A stretch of 64,000 nt of DNA from Catellatospora paridis (lineage in GTDB: Bacteria > Actinomycetota > Actinomycetes > Mycobacteriales > Micromonosporaceae). Each line of letters starts with the position of its first letter. The stretch's first letter is position 1. Positions 18,601-26,071 of the stretch are shown here, piece after piece. Location: positions 527,621 to 591,620 of the forward strand of contig NZ_ML769315.1 of assembly GCF_009720365.1 (NCBI RefSeq), written 5' to 3'. Below the pieces are notes generated by a model that saw only the letters and a program-made list of their open reading frames with translations, searched no databases and was not told the DNA's origin. Both the position numbers and the translations under genes were made by a program.

Positions 18601-20116
18601 CGCGGTCGCCGATCCGCTGCTGGACCTGATGAGCCGGTATGCGCGCACGCACGGCCCGTTCCGCGCCGACGACTGCGCGATCCGGTTCGGGCTCGGCGTG
18701 GCGGTGGTCGAGCACACGCTGCGGCGGCTGTCCGCCTCGGGGCGGCTGGTGCAGGGCGAGTTCACCGCATCGTCGGACGGCGGGTTCGTCGAGTGGTGCG
18801 ACGCGGAGGTGCTGCGTACGCTGCGCCGGCGCAGCCTGGCCGCGCTGCGCAAGGAGATCGAGCCGGTGCCGCCGGAGGTGCTGGGCCGCTTCCTACCCGC
18901 CTGGCAGCACATCGGGCGGCGCAGCGAGGGCATCGACGCGGTCGCCGCCGCCATCGACCAGATCCAGGGCGTGCCGGTGCCCGCCTCGGCCCTGGAACGT
19001 CTCGTGCTGCCCGCCCGGGTCGCCGACTACCGGCCCTCCTACCTGGACGAACTGTGCGCCACCGGCGAGGTGGTCTGGGCCGGCGCCGGGCCGATCGGCG
19101 GCAGCGACGGCTGGATCGTGCTGGCCTTCGCCGACGCCGCCCCGCTGCTGCTGCCCCCGCCCGCCGAACTGGCCCTGACCGGCGTGCACGAGGCGCTGCT
19201 GTCCGCCCTGGGCGGCGGAGCCCTGTTCTTCCGGCAGCTCGCCGACCAGGTCGAAGCCGAGCACGACGAACTGCTGGCCGCGCTGTGGGACCTGGTCTGG
19301 GCCGGGCTGGTCGGCAACGACACCCTCGCCCCGGTGCGGGCGCGGCTGTCCGGTGGCGGCGCGCACCGGGCCAAGCCCACCCCGGGCCGGGCCCGTTACC
19401 GACGGCCCAGCCTGACCGGGGGCCGCTCGCTCGCCGCCGCCCGGGGCCCGGCACACCTGCCCGCGGCGGCCGGCCGTTGGCACGCGCTCGGCGAGCGGGA
19501 CACCGACCCCACCGCACGGGCGGCGGCCCTCGCCGATGCGCTGCTGGAGCGATACGGCGTGGTGATCCGCGGCGCGGTCGCCGCCGAGAACCAGCCCGGC
19601 GGGTTCGCCGCGGTCTACCCCGTGCTGGCCGCCCTGGAGGACCGGGGCGCGGCCCGGCGCGGCTACTTCGTCGAGGGGCTCGGCGCGGCGCAGTTCGCGC
19701 TGCCGGGGGCGGTGGACCGGCTGCGGTCGTACGCCGACACCCGCGACGGCGCACCCCGGGCGCTCGTGCTGGCCGCCACCGACCCCGCCAACCCCTACGG
19801 CGCGGCGCTGCCCTGGCCGCACAACACCGAGGGCCACCGCCCCGGCCGCAAGGCGGGCGCGCTGGTCGTCCTCGTCGCCGGAGCGCTCGCGCTGTACGTC
19901 GAACGCGGCGGCCGTACCCTGCTCTCCTTCAGTGACGACGAGGCGGTCATGGCGGCCGCCGCGGCGTCGCTCACCGAGGCGGTGACCAGCGGGGCGCTGG
20001 GGCCGCTGACCGTGGAGCGGGCCGACGGCGAGTCCGTCACCGGCAGCCCGCTGGGCGCGGCGCTGGAGGCGGCCGGGTTCCGGATCACTCCTCGTGGGCT
20101 GCGGCTACGCGGCTGA
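15671..20116 (+). CDS. lhr: Large Lhr-type ATP-dependent helicase
   Basis: A 1,481-residue superfamily-2 helicase, full length for bacterial Lhr. The first 860 residues are the Lhr core: APTGSGKT at 44-51, the DEVH box in IIDEVHAVTGTKRGAHL, LSATVEPVE, TSSLELGIDMG and QRVGRAGHQVG. After that come the winged-helix and Lhr-CTD regions. Lhr translocates 3' to 5' and unwinds DNA and RNA-DNA hybrids; in mycobacteria it is induced by DNA damage. The ATG at 15671 begins directly at the conserved core. No partner nuclease gene (as in Lhr-core operons) is adjacent. Confidence 0.93.
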   Translation: MNTPAAPFGPATQAWFDAAFAAPTPAQAGAWKAVSAGDHALVVAPTGSGKTLAAFLWALDRLAHEPLPEDPTRRCRVLYVSPLKALAVDVERNLRTPLTGIRHAAARLGLKEPDITVGMRTGDTPADERRTFHRRPPDILITTPESLFLLLTSQARESLRGVETVIIDEVHAVTGTKRGAHLALSLERLDALLAKPAQRIGLSATVEPVEAAAQFLGGAAPVHVVQPKSAKTIEVSVEVPVEDMTSLDEGRADDEGPRRASIWPAVEERVFELIGQHRSTIVFTNSRRGAERLCARLNELAAEHLVTAVPPPAQIMAQSGAGYGAPPQIARAHHGSVSKEERKQIEEELKSGRLPAVVATSSLELGIDMGAVDLVVQVGAPPSVAAGLQRVGRAGHQVGAVSRGVVFPTHRGDLLSCAVVANRMTAGRLEPLAFPHSPLDVLAQHIVAMTALDEWTVAELAALVRRAAPFAALPESALHAVLDMLAGRYPSTAFAELRPRIVWDRAADRLTGRPGNQRLAVTSGGTIPDRGLFGVFLAGSEKASRVGELDEEMVYESRVGDVFALGTSSWRIEDITPDRVLVSPAPGQPARLPFWKGDQAGRPVALGKALGEFLRNPAHMESLDPSAVGNLTAYLEEQRAATRHLPDDRTVLVERFRDELGDWRIVLHNVLGAPVNAPWALAIGQRLRERYGVDAQVHAADDGIVIRLPETAEEPPGADLFAFDADEIEPLVAETVGGSALFASRFRECAARSLLLPRRDPGRRQPLWQQRQRAAQLLDVAREYPDFPVTLEAARECLRDVFDLPSLAAMMRDIASRKIRMIEVSTPQPSPFARSLLFGYVGAFLYGEDTPLAERRAAALSLDPTLLGELLGRVELRELLDPAVIEATALRLRWVDRRVRDAEDTVEMLRQLGDLSPGELAERGVEGGWLDELARTGRILAVRVAGQERFIIAEDAGRYRDALGVALPPGLPAAYTAAVADPLLDLMSRYARTHGPFRADDCAIRFGLGVAVVEHTLRRLSASGRLVQGEFTASSDGGFVEWCDAEVLRTLRRRSLAALRKEIEPVPPEVLGRFLPAWQHIGRRSEGIDAVAAAIDQIQGVPVPASALERLVLPARVADYRPSYLDELCATGEVVWAGAGPIGGSDGWIVLAFADAAPLLLPPPAELALTGVHEALLSALGGGALFFRQLADQVEAEHDELLAALWDLVWAGLVGNDTLAPVRARLSGGGAHRAKPTPGRARYRRPSLTGGRSLAAARGPAHLPAAAGRWHALGERDTDPTARAAALADALLERYGVVIRGAVAAENQPGGFAAVYPVLAALEDRGAARRGYFVEGLGAAQFALPGAVDRLRSYADTRDGAPRALVLAATDPANPYGAALPWPHNTEGHRPGRKAGALVVLVAGALALYVERGGRTLLSFSDDEAVMAAAAASLTEAVTSGALGPLTVERADGESVTGSPLGAALEAAGFRITPRGLRLRG

Positions 20117-20212
20117 GGGCGGTCCCCGAGGCGGCCATCAGGGAAAGACCGGGGAAACCCGTGTCGGATTCGCGCTGGCGGGTCGCGCCGCGCCGGTGGC
20201 ATGCTGCGGTTC

Positions 20213-21496
20213 ATGACCATCGCCGCCGCCCCCGCGCGCCGAGACACCTATGTGGACTTCCTCCGGGCGTTGAGCCTGATCGTGGTCGTGGTCTGGCATT
20301 GGGCGTTCACGATCCTCGACTGGCGCGCCGACGGCCCGCACGCCACCAGCCCGCTCGGCTTCACCCGCGGGCTGTGGCTGGCCACCTGGCTGTTCCAGGT
20401 CATGCCCCTGTTCTTCTTCATCGGCGGCTTCGTGCACATCCGCAGCTGGGAGCGGGCCCAGGCGCGCGGGGTCAGCATGGGCGCGTTCGTCTGGCGGCGC
20501 ATGCGCCAGCTGCTCATCCCGGCCGGCATCGTGCTGCTGGTATGGATCGCGCTCGGCGGCCTGATCGGCAGCTACTTCAACCTCACCGGCGTCGGCCGGG
20601 CGGTGAAGCTCGTGGTCAGCCCGCTGTGGTTCCTCGGGGTCTACCTGATGCTGATCGCCCTGCTGCCGGTCGGCCTGTGGCTGCACCGCAAGGCGGGACT
20701 GCTGGCCCTGGTGTGGCTGGCGGGCGCGGCGATGGTGGTCGACGTGGCCCGCTTCGGCAAGGGCATGGAGGACATCGGCTGGCTCAACATGGTGCTGGTG
20801 TGGGGCCTGGCCCACCAGGCCGGCTTCTTCTACCAGAACGTCGTCGACTCACCCCGCCGCAACGACTGGGCGCTGCTCTGGGCCGGGCTGTTCGGCCTGA
20901 CCGGGCTCGTCGGATCGGGACTCTATCCGGGCTCCATGGTCGGCGTGCCGGGCGAGCGCTTCTCGAACATGGCCCCGCCCACCTTCGTCATCGTGGCGCT
21001 GCTGCTGTTCCAGATCGGCTTCGCCGAGCTGATGCGGCCACGGATGCAGATCCTGCTGGAACGCCCGCGCTGGAAGCGCCTCAACGAGCTGATCAACGAG
21101 TTCTCGCTGCCGCTCTACCTGGTGCACACCACCGGCATGGCGCTGTTCCTGTTCCTGACCTGGCTGTGGCTGCGCTACGACATGGACAAGCCCGCCGACG
21201 TCGACCTGGGCTGGTGGCTGACCCGGCCGCTGGCCATCATCGGCCCGCTGATCTGCACCATCCCGGTGCTGCTGCTGTTCCGCAGGATCCAGCGCCGTGG
21301 CGCGGCGAACCGGGCGGCCACCGCCCAGGCCGCCGTCCCCGCCCAGCGCGGGCAGGCGCTCGACGGTTCCGGTGGGGGCAGCCCGGCGACCACGGGCGGG
21401 GCCGCCGGGCCCGGCCAGGCGTCGCCGGACGGCGCGGACGCCGAGCGGGCCGGCGCGGACACGTCGGAGGAGATCGGCTCGCCGCGGCGGCCATAG
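20213..21496 (+). CDS. Membrane acyltransferase (family 3)
   Basis: A 427-residue protein with about ten membrane helices. It opens RRDTYVDFLRALSLIVVVVW followed by His and Trp, matching the acyltransferase-3 signature with its conserved early Arg and the likely catalytic His in the first helix. FFFIGGFVHIRSW and LPLYLVHTTGM near the end are also typical. The family moves acyl groups onto cell-surface sugars or antibiotics. The last 80 residues are a Gly/Ala/Pro-rich cytoplasmic tail. The substrate is unknown. It ends 35 bp before the SAM-adenosyltransferase gene. Confidence 0.82.
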   Translation: MTIAAAPARRDTYVDFLRALSLIVVVVWHWAFTILDWRADGPHATSPLGFTRGLWLATWLFQVMPLFFFIGGFVHIRSWERAQARGVSMGAFVWRRMRQLLIPAGIVLLVWIALGGLIGSYFNLTGVGRAVKLVVSPLWFLGVYLMLIALLPVGLWLHRKAGLLALVWLAGAAMVVDVARFGKGMEDIGWLNMVLVWGLAHQAGFFYQNVVDSPRRNDWALLWAGLFGLTGLVGSGLYPGSMVGVPGERFSNMAPPTFVIVALLLFQIGFAELMRPRMQILLERPRWKRLNELINEFSLPLYLVHTTGMALFLFLTWLWLRYDMDKPADVDLGWWLTRPLAIIGPLICTIPVLLLFRRIQRRGAANRAATAQAAVPAQRGQALDGSGGGSPATTGGAAGPGQASPDGADAERAGADTSEEIGSPRRP

Positions 21497-21518
21497 TGGA
21501 CAACGGGCCGGATCGGTC

Positions 21519-21524
21519 TACCTT
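21519..21524 (+). promoter_or_regulatory. -10 element of the SAM adenosyltransferase gene (leaderless type)
   Basis: TACCTT ends 7 nt before the ATG at 21532, with no Shine-Dalgarno between. Confidence 0.5.
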
Positions 21525-21531
21525 CATAGGC

Positions 21532-22311
21532 ATGCCCGGATACGACTACATCTCGTTCACGACCGACTACGGGCTGTCGGACGGTTTCGTCGCCGCCTGC
21601 CGCGGCACGATCGCCCGTTTCGCTCCGGCCGCCCGCGTCATCGACGTCACGCACCTGATCGCGCCCGGCGACGTCACCCGTGGCGCGGCGGTCCTGGCGC
21701 AGACGGTGCCGTACCTGCCCGACGCGGTCCACCTCGCGGTCGTCGACCCGGGCGTCGGCACCCCGCGCCGGGCAGTCGTCGTGCAGACCCCGCGCGGGCT
21801 GCTCGTCGGCCCCGACAACGGTTTGCTCGTCTGGGCCGCACAGGCGCTCGGCGGCCCATCGGCGGCGTACGAGCTGGCCAGCGAGGACTGGTTCGCCCCG
21901 AGCGTGTCGCGCACCTTCCACGGCCGCGACGTCTTCGCCCCGGTGGCGGCCCGGCTGGCCCGCGGCGCGGACCCGGCCGACGCGGGCCCGGCGGTCGCGC
22001 CGGACAGCCTGGTCCAGCTGCCCGAGCCGGTGGTGGCCTGGGGCGACGGCTGGCTGGAGGCCGAGGTGCTGACCGTCGACCGCTTCGGCAACGTGCAGCT
22101 CGCCGCCGCCGGCTCGACCCTCGAACTGCTCCCCGACCGGCTCACCGTCGGCGGCTGCCGGGCGATCCGCGGCACCACCTTCGCCGACGCCCCTTCCGGC
22201 GGCCTGGTCGTCTTCGCCGACTCCGCCGACCGCGTCGCCATCGCCGTCAACGGCGGCCGCGCCGCCGTCATGCTCGCCGTAACCCCCGGCGACCTCGTCC
22301 GCATCACCTGA
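21532..22311 (+). CDS. SAM hydroxide adenosyltransferase (DUF62, fluorinase superfamily)
   Basis: A 259-residue protein that should split S-adenosylmethionine to adenosine and methionine using water or hydroxide. The N-terminus ISFTTDYGLSDGFVAACRG is diagnostic. The Asp-Arg-His set of hydrolases is visible: VVDPGVG, TPRRAV, and SRTFHGRDVFAP. Fluorinase and chlorinase lack this triad, so halogenation is unlikely. The C-terminal barrel carries VDRFGNVQL. The gene has its own TACCTT -10 and no Shine-Dalgarno. The physiological role of these enzymes is poorly known. It is followed by a family A hairpin. Confidence 0.9.
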   Translation: MPGYDYISFTTDYGLSDGFVAACRGTIARFAPAARVIDVTHLIAPGDVTRGAAVLAQTVPYLPDAVHLAVVDPGVGTPRRAVVVQTPRGLLVGPDNGLLVWAAQALGGPSAAYELASEDWFAPSVSRTFHGRDVFAPVAARLARGADPADAGPAVAPDSLVQLPEPVVAWGDGWLEAEVLTVDRFGNVQLAAAGSTLELLPDRLTVGGCRAIRGTTFADAPSGGLVVFADSADRVAIAVNGGRAAVMLAVTPGDLVRIT

Positions 22312-22335
22312 CCCACCCTCCCCCGCCCCGCCTCG

Positions 22336-22397
22336 CGTTGATCATGAACTTATGGGCAGGTTCGACGGCGTGTCGCTCCCCTAACTTCATGATCGAT
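22336..22397 (+). repeat. Hairpin repeat family A, copy 1
   Basis: It reads GTTGATCATGAACTTATGG, then TTCGACGGCGTGTCG, then CTAACTTCATGATC. The arms are inverted and the CGAC...GTCG core is off-centre. Forward orientation. It lies just after the SAM-adenosyltransferase stop. Confidence 0.85.
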
Positions 22398-22448
22398 CCG
22401 CAGGGCGCCCACTACGGGCGGTGAGTGGCATGCGCCGATGATCTAGGC

Positions 22449-22485
22449 GTTGACAAGATAGGTGGGTCGTGGAAATCTTGTCGAC
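22449..22485 (+). promoter_or_regulatory. Inverted repeat with TTGACA, upstream of SCO6745-like gene
   Basis: GTTGACAAGAT (22449-22459) and ATCTTGTCGAC (22475-22485) are inverted with one mismatch across a 15-nt spacer. The left arm includes TTGACA, a plausible -35. It lies 45 bp before the start codon and could be an operator for the gene itself. Confidence 0.45.
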
Positions 22486-22529
22486 GTCAAGATGCATTCT
22501 GGGTGTCACGAGATGAGGGAGGGACGGCG

Positions 22530-23405
22530 ATGTCCGAGATGGTGCCCCCGGCGCTGGTGCGTCAGATGTGGCAGGTGCTGGAACCGGTGCACGCGGCGAT
22601 CTACTTCGCGCCCCAGGCCGACGAGGAGGCCGCGGCGCTGGGTTACGACACCGGGAGCCGCTGGTCGAGCTACTTCGCGTGGCGGTCCGCGCCGCTCGGC
22701 GCGGCCGGTCCTGAGCTGGTCGCCGCGACCTACTACAGCTTCAGCCCCGCCATGATCCGCACCTACGTCCCCGCGATCTGGGAGACGGCCACGCCGGACA
22801 AGGTGCTGGCCGCACGGCTCCGGGCCGTCGACCGCACCCTGCGTGCACTGCTCCCGGACTTCGTCGACAGCCCGGAACTGGCCGAGGCCGCCGTGCTCGC
22901 CCGCCGCGCCGCGCAGGCCGCCGTCACCGCGGGCCGCCCGCTGGCCGCCGCCAACGCCGACCTGCCGTGGCCGGACGAGCCGCACGTGGCGCTCTGGCAC
23001 GCCGCGTCGGTGCTGCGCGAGCACCGCGGCGACGGGCACCTCGCGGCGCTGCTCACGGCCGGGCTGGACCCGTGCGAGGCACTGGTGTCGTTCGCGGCGG
23101 TGGGCGCGGCGCCGGTCGAGGTCTTCGCCAGCCGGGGCTGGACGGTCGGCGAGTGGCGGGCCGCGCAGCAGCGACTGACCGCACGGGGCTGGCTCGACGC
23201 GGAAGGACAGGCCACCGACGCGGGACAGGCCGGGCGGGCCGAGGTCGAGCGCATCACTGATGAACTGGCCGCCGGTCCGTGGCGGGCCCTGGGCCCGGCG
23301 GGTGCCGGCAGGCTCGCTCAGCTGGTCGGGCCGGCCGCGGTCACCCTGGCCCGCTCGGGGATCTTCCCCCGGCAGAGCACGCTGGGCCTCGGCGCACGGC
23401 GCTGA
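22530..23405 (+). CDS. SCO6745-like (SalK-type) protein
   Basis: A 291-residue soluble protein resembling the actinobacterial SCO6745 family. Recognisable pieces are MWQVLEPVHAAIYFAPQA at the start, YFAWRSAPLG, YYSFSPAMI, and a C-terminal winged-helix-like part WRAAQQRLTARGWLD with TDAGQAGRAEVE. The family is probably a MarR-like fold without a proven DNA target. GAGGGAGGG lies about 7 nt before the ATG. An inverted repeat upstream suggests local control. Its function is unknown. An 11-bp hairpin closes the gene. Confidence 0.75.
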   Translation: MSEMVPPALVRQMWQVLEPVHAAIYFAPQADEEAAALGYDTGSRWSSYFAWRSAPLGAAGPELVAATYYSFSPAMIRTYVPAIWETATPDKVLAARLRAVDRTLRALLPDFVDSPELAEAAVLARRAAQAAVTAGRPLAAANADLPWPDEPHVALWHAASVLREHRGDGHLAALLTAGLDPCEALVSFAAVGAAPVEVFASRGWTVGEWRAAQQRLTARGWLDAEGQATDAGQAGRAEVERITDELAAGPWRALGPAGAGRLAQLVGPAAVTLARSGIFPRQSTLGLGARR

Positions 23406-23423
23406 CGCTCCCCGAAGTGAGGC

Positions 23424-23448
23424 AGCGGGCGGCCGGTGGCCGCCCGCT
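23424..23448. terminator. Bidirectional terminator between SCO6745-like gene and clgR
   Basis: A perfect 11-bp stem (AGCGGGCGGCC / GGCCGCCCGCT) with a 3-nt loop lies between convergent genes, 19 nt after the plus-strand stop. Confidence 0.75.
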
Positions 23449-23489
23449 CAGGAGCACATGGAGCTGGGAGCACCGCCGCAACGGGCTCC

Positions 23490-23933
23490 TCAGACGCCGA
23501 CGACCTCGCGGCCGCGCGCGTTGCCGGTGTTGCCCGGACGCATGTTGCGGGTCGTCCGCAGCGTGGTGCGCAGCGGGTTGTCCCGGCGGACCGTGACCGA
23601 GACCTGGCCGTCGGTGGCCACCTCGGTCCGCGGCCGGTGCGTGATCTCAGCCACCTGCTTGTCACCGCGCGGCAGCGGCGTGAGCACGCCCTCGACCTGC
23701 TCGGCGACGGCCATGGTGTCGCTGACCTCGCGCAGGACCTCGGACAGGCGCGCGCCCAGCGCATCGCAGATCGAGGTCAGCAGCTCGCTGGACGCCTCCT
23801 TCTGCCCCCGCTCGATCTCGGACAGGTAGCCGAGACTCACGTTGGCAGCCGTGGAGACCTCACGCAGGGTGCGGTGCTGGCCCTGCCGGCGGGCACGGAG
23901 GGCATCACCGATCACTCGACGCAGAAGCACCAT
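23490..23933 (-). CDS. clgR: ClgR, transcriptional regulator of Clp proteolysis
   Basis: A 147-residue XRE-type regulator. The HTH is [20 protein letters not shown] followed by [11 protein letters not shown], the ClgR hallmark. ClgR activates clpP, clpC and membrane-stress genes in actinobacteria, and is itself a proteolysis substrate. The C-terminus ends REVVGV; a hydrophobic tail is the usual degradation signal in this family. AGGGGGTG lies a few nt before the ATG at 23933. It follows cinA and pgsA, the same order as in mycobacteria (Rv2744c-Rv2746c region). Confidence 0.93.
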   Translation of the reverse strand: MVLLRRVIGDALRARRQGQHRTLREVSTAANVSLGYLSEIERGQKEASSELLTSICDALGARLSEVLREVSDTMAVAEQVEGVLTPLPRGDKQVAEITHRPRTEVATDGQVSVTVRRDNPLRTTLRTTRNMRPGNTGNARGREVVGV

Positions 23934-24048
23934 GTTCGCACCCCCTGAACTGTTCCCCGTCACGACGCTGTCGGCTGATATGCCGTCAGCCGCCGGTTGT
24001 CACCGACGGCTGAGAAGAACCGTACTCTCTTCATGCCAGTTCGACATC

Positions 24049-24065
24049 CCGCCCCGCCGGGGCGG
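24049..24065 (-). terminator. Hairpin after cinA
   Basis: CCGCCCC / GGGGCGG form a 7-bp perfect stem with a 3-nt loop. It lies about 90 bp downstream of cinA and upstream of clgR on the minus strand. Confidence 0.45.
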
Positions 24066-24155
24066 ATCGGCGAACTCACTCGGCGGCCGACGCCACTTTC
24101 ATACACACTACGACAGTCCGGCCAAACCCCGCACAGGTCACGAAGAGATCACGTC

Positions 24156-24629
24156 TTACGAATCGATCACGGCGGTGTCGAGCAGGCCCAGCGCGGTGGC
24201 CACCGCGGCATCCCGTACGTGCTGGCGCTCGCCGTCGACGTGCAGCTCACGGACCTCGGCCTGACCATCCGGACCGGCCAGCGCGACGTACACGGTCCCG
24301 GCGGGCACGCCGTCCTGCGGCCCCGGTCCGGCCACCCCGGTCGTGGACAGGCCCCAGTCCGCGCCGCAGCGCTCACGCGCGCCCCGGGCCAGCGCGAGCG
24401 CCACGTCCGGATCGACCGGCCCGCGCTCGGCCAGCAGCCCGGCGTCCACCCCGGCCAGACTGTGCTTGAGGTCGGTGGCATAGACCACCAGCCCGCCCCG
24501 CAGCACCCGGCTCACCCCGGGCACTGTGACCAGGGTCGCGGTGAGCAGCCCGCCGGTCAGTGACTCCGCCGCCGCGACGGTCTGCCCCCGCGCGGCCAGC
24601 CTGCCGACCAGCTCAGGAACATCGATCAT
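24156..24629 (-). CDS. pncC: CinA C-terminal domain protein (NMN deamidase type)
   Basis: A 157-residue single-domain protein of the CinA-C family. Its motif VAAAESLTGGLLTATL contains the ESLTGG with the catalytic-region Ser and Thr, and STTGVAGPGPQDG plus PAGTVYVAL are also diagnostic. The family deamidates nicotinamide mononucleotide in pyridine-nucleotide recycling. The ATG at 24629 overlaps the stop of the upstream gene (ATGA), so it is translationally coupled. The N-terminal COG1058 half found in some CinA proteins is absent. Confidence 0.9.
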   Translation of the reverse strand: MIDVPELVGRLAARGQTVAAAESLTGGLLTATLVTVPGVSRVLRGGLVVYATDLKHSLAGVDAGLLAERGPVDPDVALALARGARERCGADWGLSTTGVAGPGPQDGVPAGTVYVALAGPDGQAEVRELHVDGERQHVRDAAVATALGLLDTAVIDS

Positions 24630-25483
24630 GCGGCGGGCACGCCCTCGTCGGCCGTGGCGCGTCGGCGGGCCGTCCACTCCTCGTGTGCGGCCAGCGCGCC
24701 GGGCCACAGCGCGTCGAGGTCGTCGCCGGTCAGGCCGAAGAGCTCGGCGAGCGCCTCCCGCCAGCGCTCCCGGCTGGCCAGATGCTCCTCGCGCCGCCCG
24801 GCGGCGTCGATGCCGAGCAGCGTGCAGCCGCGCAGGATGTCCATCCCCGCCGCGGTACGGCGCTGCGCCGTGAGGAACCTGGTGAACGGCGACTCGGCCG
24901 AGGTCGACAGGCGCTCGTGCGCCTCGGCGAAGTCGCCGAGCACGGCCGGAGCGGCGACGATGTCGCATGCCGCGAAGGACCCCGCCGGGTCGTGCCGCAG
25001 CCGCCAGCCGGCCTCCGGCCGCGGCGAGACCGTCAGGGCATACGCGAAAGGACCCTGCTCGTAATCGCCGTCGACCAGCGGCAACGGGTCGAACAGCGCG
25101 TCGCCGAGCCCGGCGTCGGCCAGCCACCGCCCACCCGGGTTCGACGGGTCCGGCAGATCGTGCACCTGCAGGGCCAGGTGGTTCAGCTCGGCGTCCACCT
25201 CGTCGAGGGCGGCCACCACGTAGCCGCGGTGCAGGGTGACGGTGAAGCCCAGCGCCCGCAGCAGTTCGCTGAAGGCAGCGTTCAGGTGGAAGCAGTAGCC
25301 GCCGAGCCCAGCGGTGACCCGGCGCAGCGCCTCGTCGGGCGTGACCGTGCCGGGCCGGCCCAGCATGATCTCTCCGTTGGTGTACGGCACCCGGGCCACG
25401 TGTGCGCGGTGCAGTTCGCGCAGGTACCCGGCCGAGGGCGCCCGGCGCGGCACCCCGAGCAGGTCCAGGTATGCCTCGATCAC
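24626..25483 (-). CDS. Arylamine N-acetyltransferase-like protein
   Basis: A 285-residue protein of the NAT family (acetyl-CoA: arylamine acetyltransferase). The catalytic triad is visible: Cys in LGGYCFHLN, His in ELNHLALQV, and Asp in WLADAGLGD. The family glutamate after the Cys is replaced, since RGGYCFEHN is more usual. The start is a GTG at 25483 overlapping the pgsA stop (GTGA), and the end overlaps the next start (ATGA). It is wedged between pgsA and cinA with 4-nt overlaps on both sides. The substrate is unknown; drugs, hydrazines or aromatic amines are possible. Confidence 0.85.
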   Translation of the reverse strand: MIEAYLDLLGVPRRAPSAGYLRELHRAHVARVPYTNGEIMLGRPGTVTPDEALRRVTAGLGGYCFHLNAAFSELLRALGFTVTLHRGYVVAALDEVDAELNHLALQVHDLPDPSNPGGRWLADAGLGDALFDPLPLVDGDYEQGPFAYALTVSPRPEAGWRLRHDPAGSFAACDIVAAPAVLGDFAEAHERLSTSAESPFTRFLTAQRRTAAGMDILRGCTLLGIDAAGRREEHLASRERWREALAELFGLTGDDLDALWPGALAAHEEWTARRRATADEGVPAA

Positions 25484-26067
25484 GAGACGGGCGTGCCGCG
25501 CCGCAGCCGGATCGCCGCCACCACGTAGTCGACGCCGGTCACCACGGTCACCAGCAGCGCCGCGCCCATCAGCCACGGGCCGACCGCCGACCACGGGGCC
25601 GGGAACGGCCACAGGTACCAGGCGATCGCGGCGATCTGCAGCACCGTCTTGAGCTTGCCGCCGCGGCTGGCCGCGATCACGCCGTACCGGATGACCCAGA
25701 AGCGCATCAGCGTGATGCCCCACTCCCGGACCAGGATCACCACGGTGACCCACCACGGCAGCAGGTCGTACCAGCTCAGCAGGACCAGCGCCGAGCCGGT
25801 CAGCGCCTTGTCCGCGATCGGGTCGGCGACCTTGCCGAACGAGGTGACCAGCTCGAAGCGCCGGGCGATCCAGCCGTCGACGTAGTCGGTGAACGACGCG
25901 ACGCCGAACGTGATCGCGGCCGCGATCCGCCAGCGGTTGTCGGTCATCCCAGAAACGATCACCAGTGCCACGAAGACCGGCACCAGCACGATGCGCACGA
26001 CCGTGAGGACGTTGGCGGCGTTGAGCAGCGGTGGCACCCGGCGTGAACGTTCCTGCACGGCAGACAC
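25480..26067 (-). CDS. pgsA: Phosphatidylglycerophosphate synthase
   Basis: A 195-residue membrane enzyme that joins CDP-diacylglycerol and glycerol-3-phosphate, the first step of phosphatidylglycerol and cardiolipin synthesis. The CDP-alcohol phosphotransferase motif DGWIARR, 7 residues, then GKVADPIAD is complete, with all four metal-binding Asp residues. There are about five membrane segments. It starts 1 bp after the rimO stop with a GTG at 26067. A GTG at 26058 is the alternative, 7 nt after a TAGCGT -10 that overlaps the rimO stop. Confidence 0.93.
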   Translation of the reverse strand: MSAVQERSRRVPPLLNAANVLTVVRIVLVPVFVALVIVSGMTDNRWRIAAAITFGVASFTDYVDGWIARRFELVTSFGKVADPIADKALTGSALVLLSWYDLLPWWVTVVILVREWGITLMRFWVIRYGVIAASRGGKLKTVLQIAAIAWYLWPFPAPWSAVGPWLMGAALLVTVVTGVDYVVAAIRLRRGTPVS

Positions 26068-26071
26068 GCTA
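26066..26071 (-). promoter_or_regulatory. Possible internal -10 element for pgsA
   Basis: TAGCGT overlaps the rimO stop and ends 7 nt before the alternative pgsA GTG at 26058. Confidence 0.35.

Noticed and set aside
15640-19935. A 1,431-codon open frame offset from lhr
   Set aside because: Same-strand shadow of lhr with Arg/Ala/Gly composition and no motifs; lhr carries all helicase motifs in its own frame.
20161-22311. Single 716-codon protein containing the SAM adenosyltransferase
   Set aside because: The upstream half of that frame overlaps the acyltransferase in a shadow frame; the conserved enzyme starts at 21532 behind its own -10.
23940-24155. ClgR box upstream of clgR
   Set aside because: A GTTCGC half-site is present near 24100 on the minus strand, but no GCG second half at the right spacing was found.
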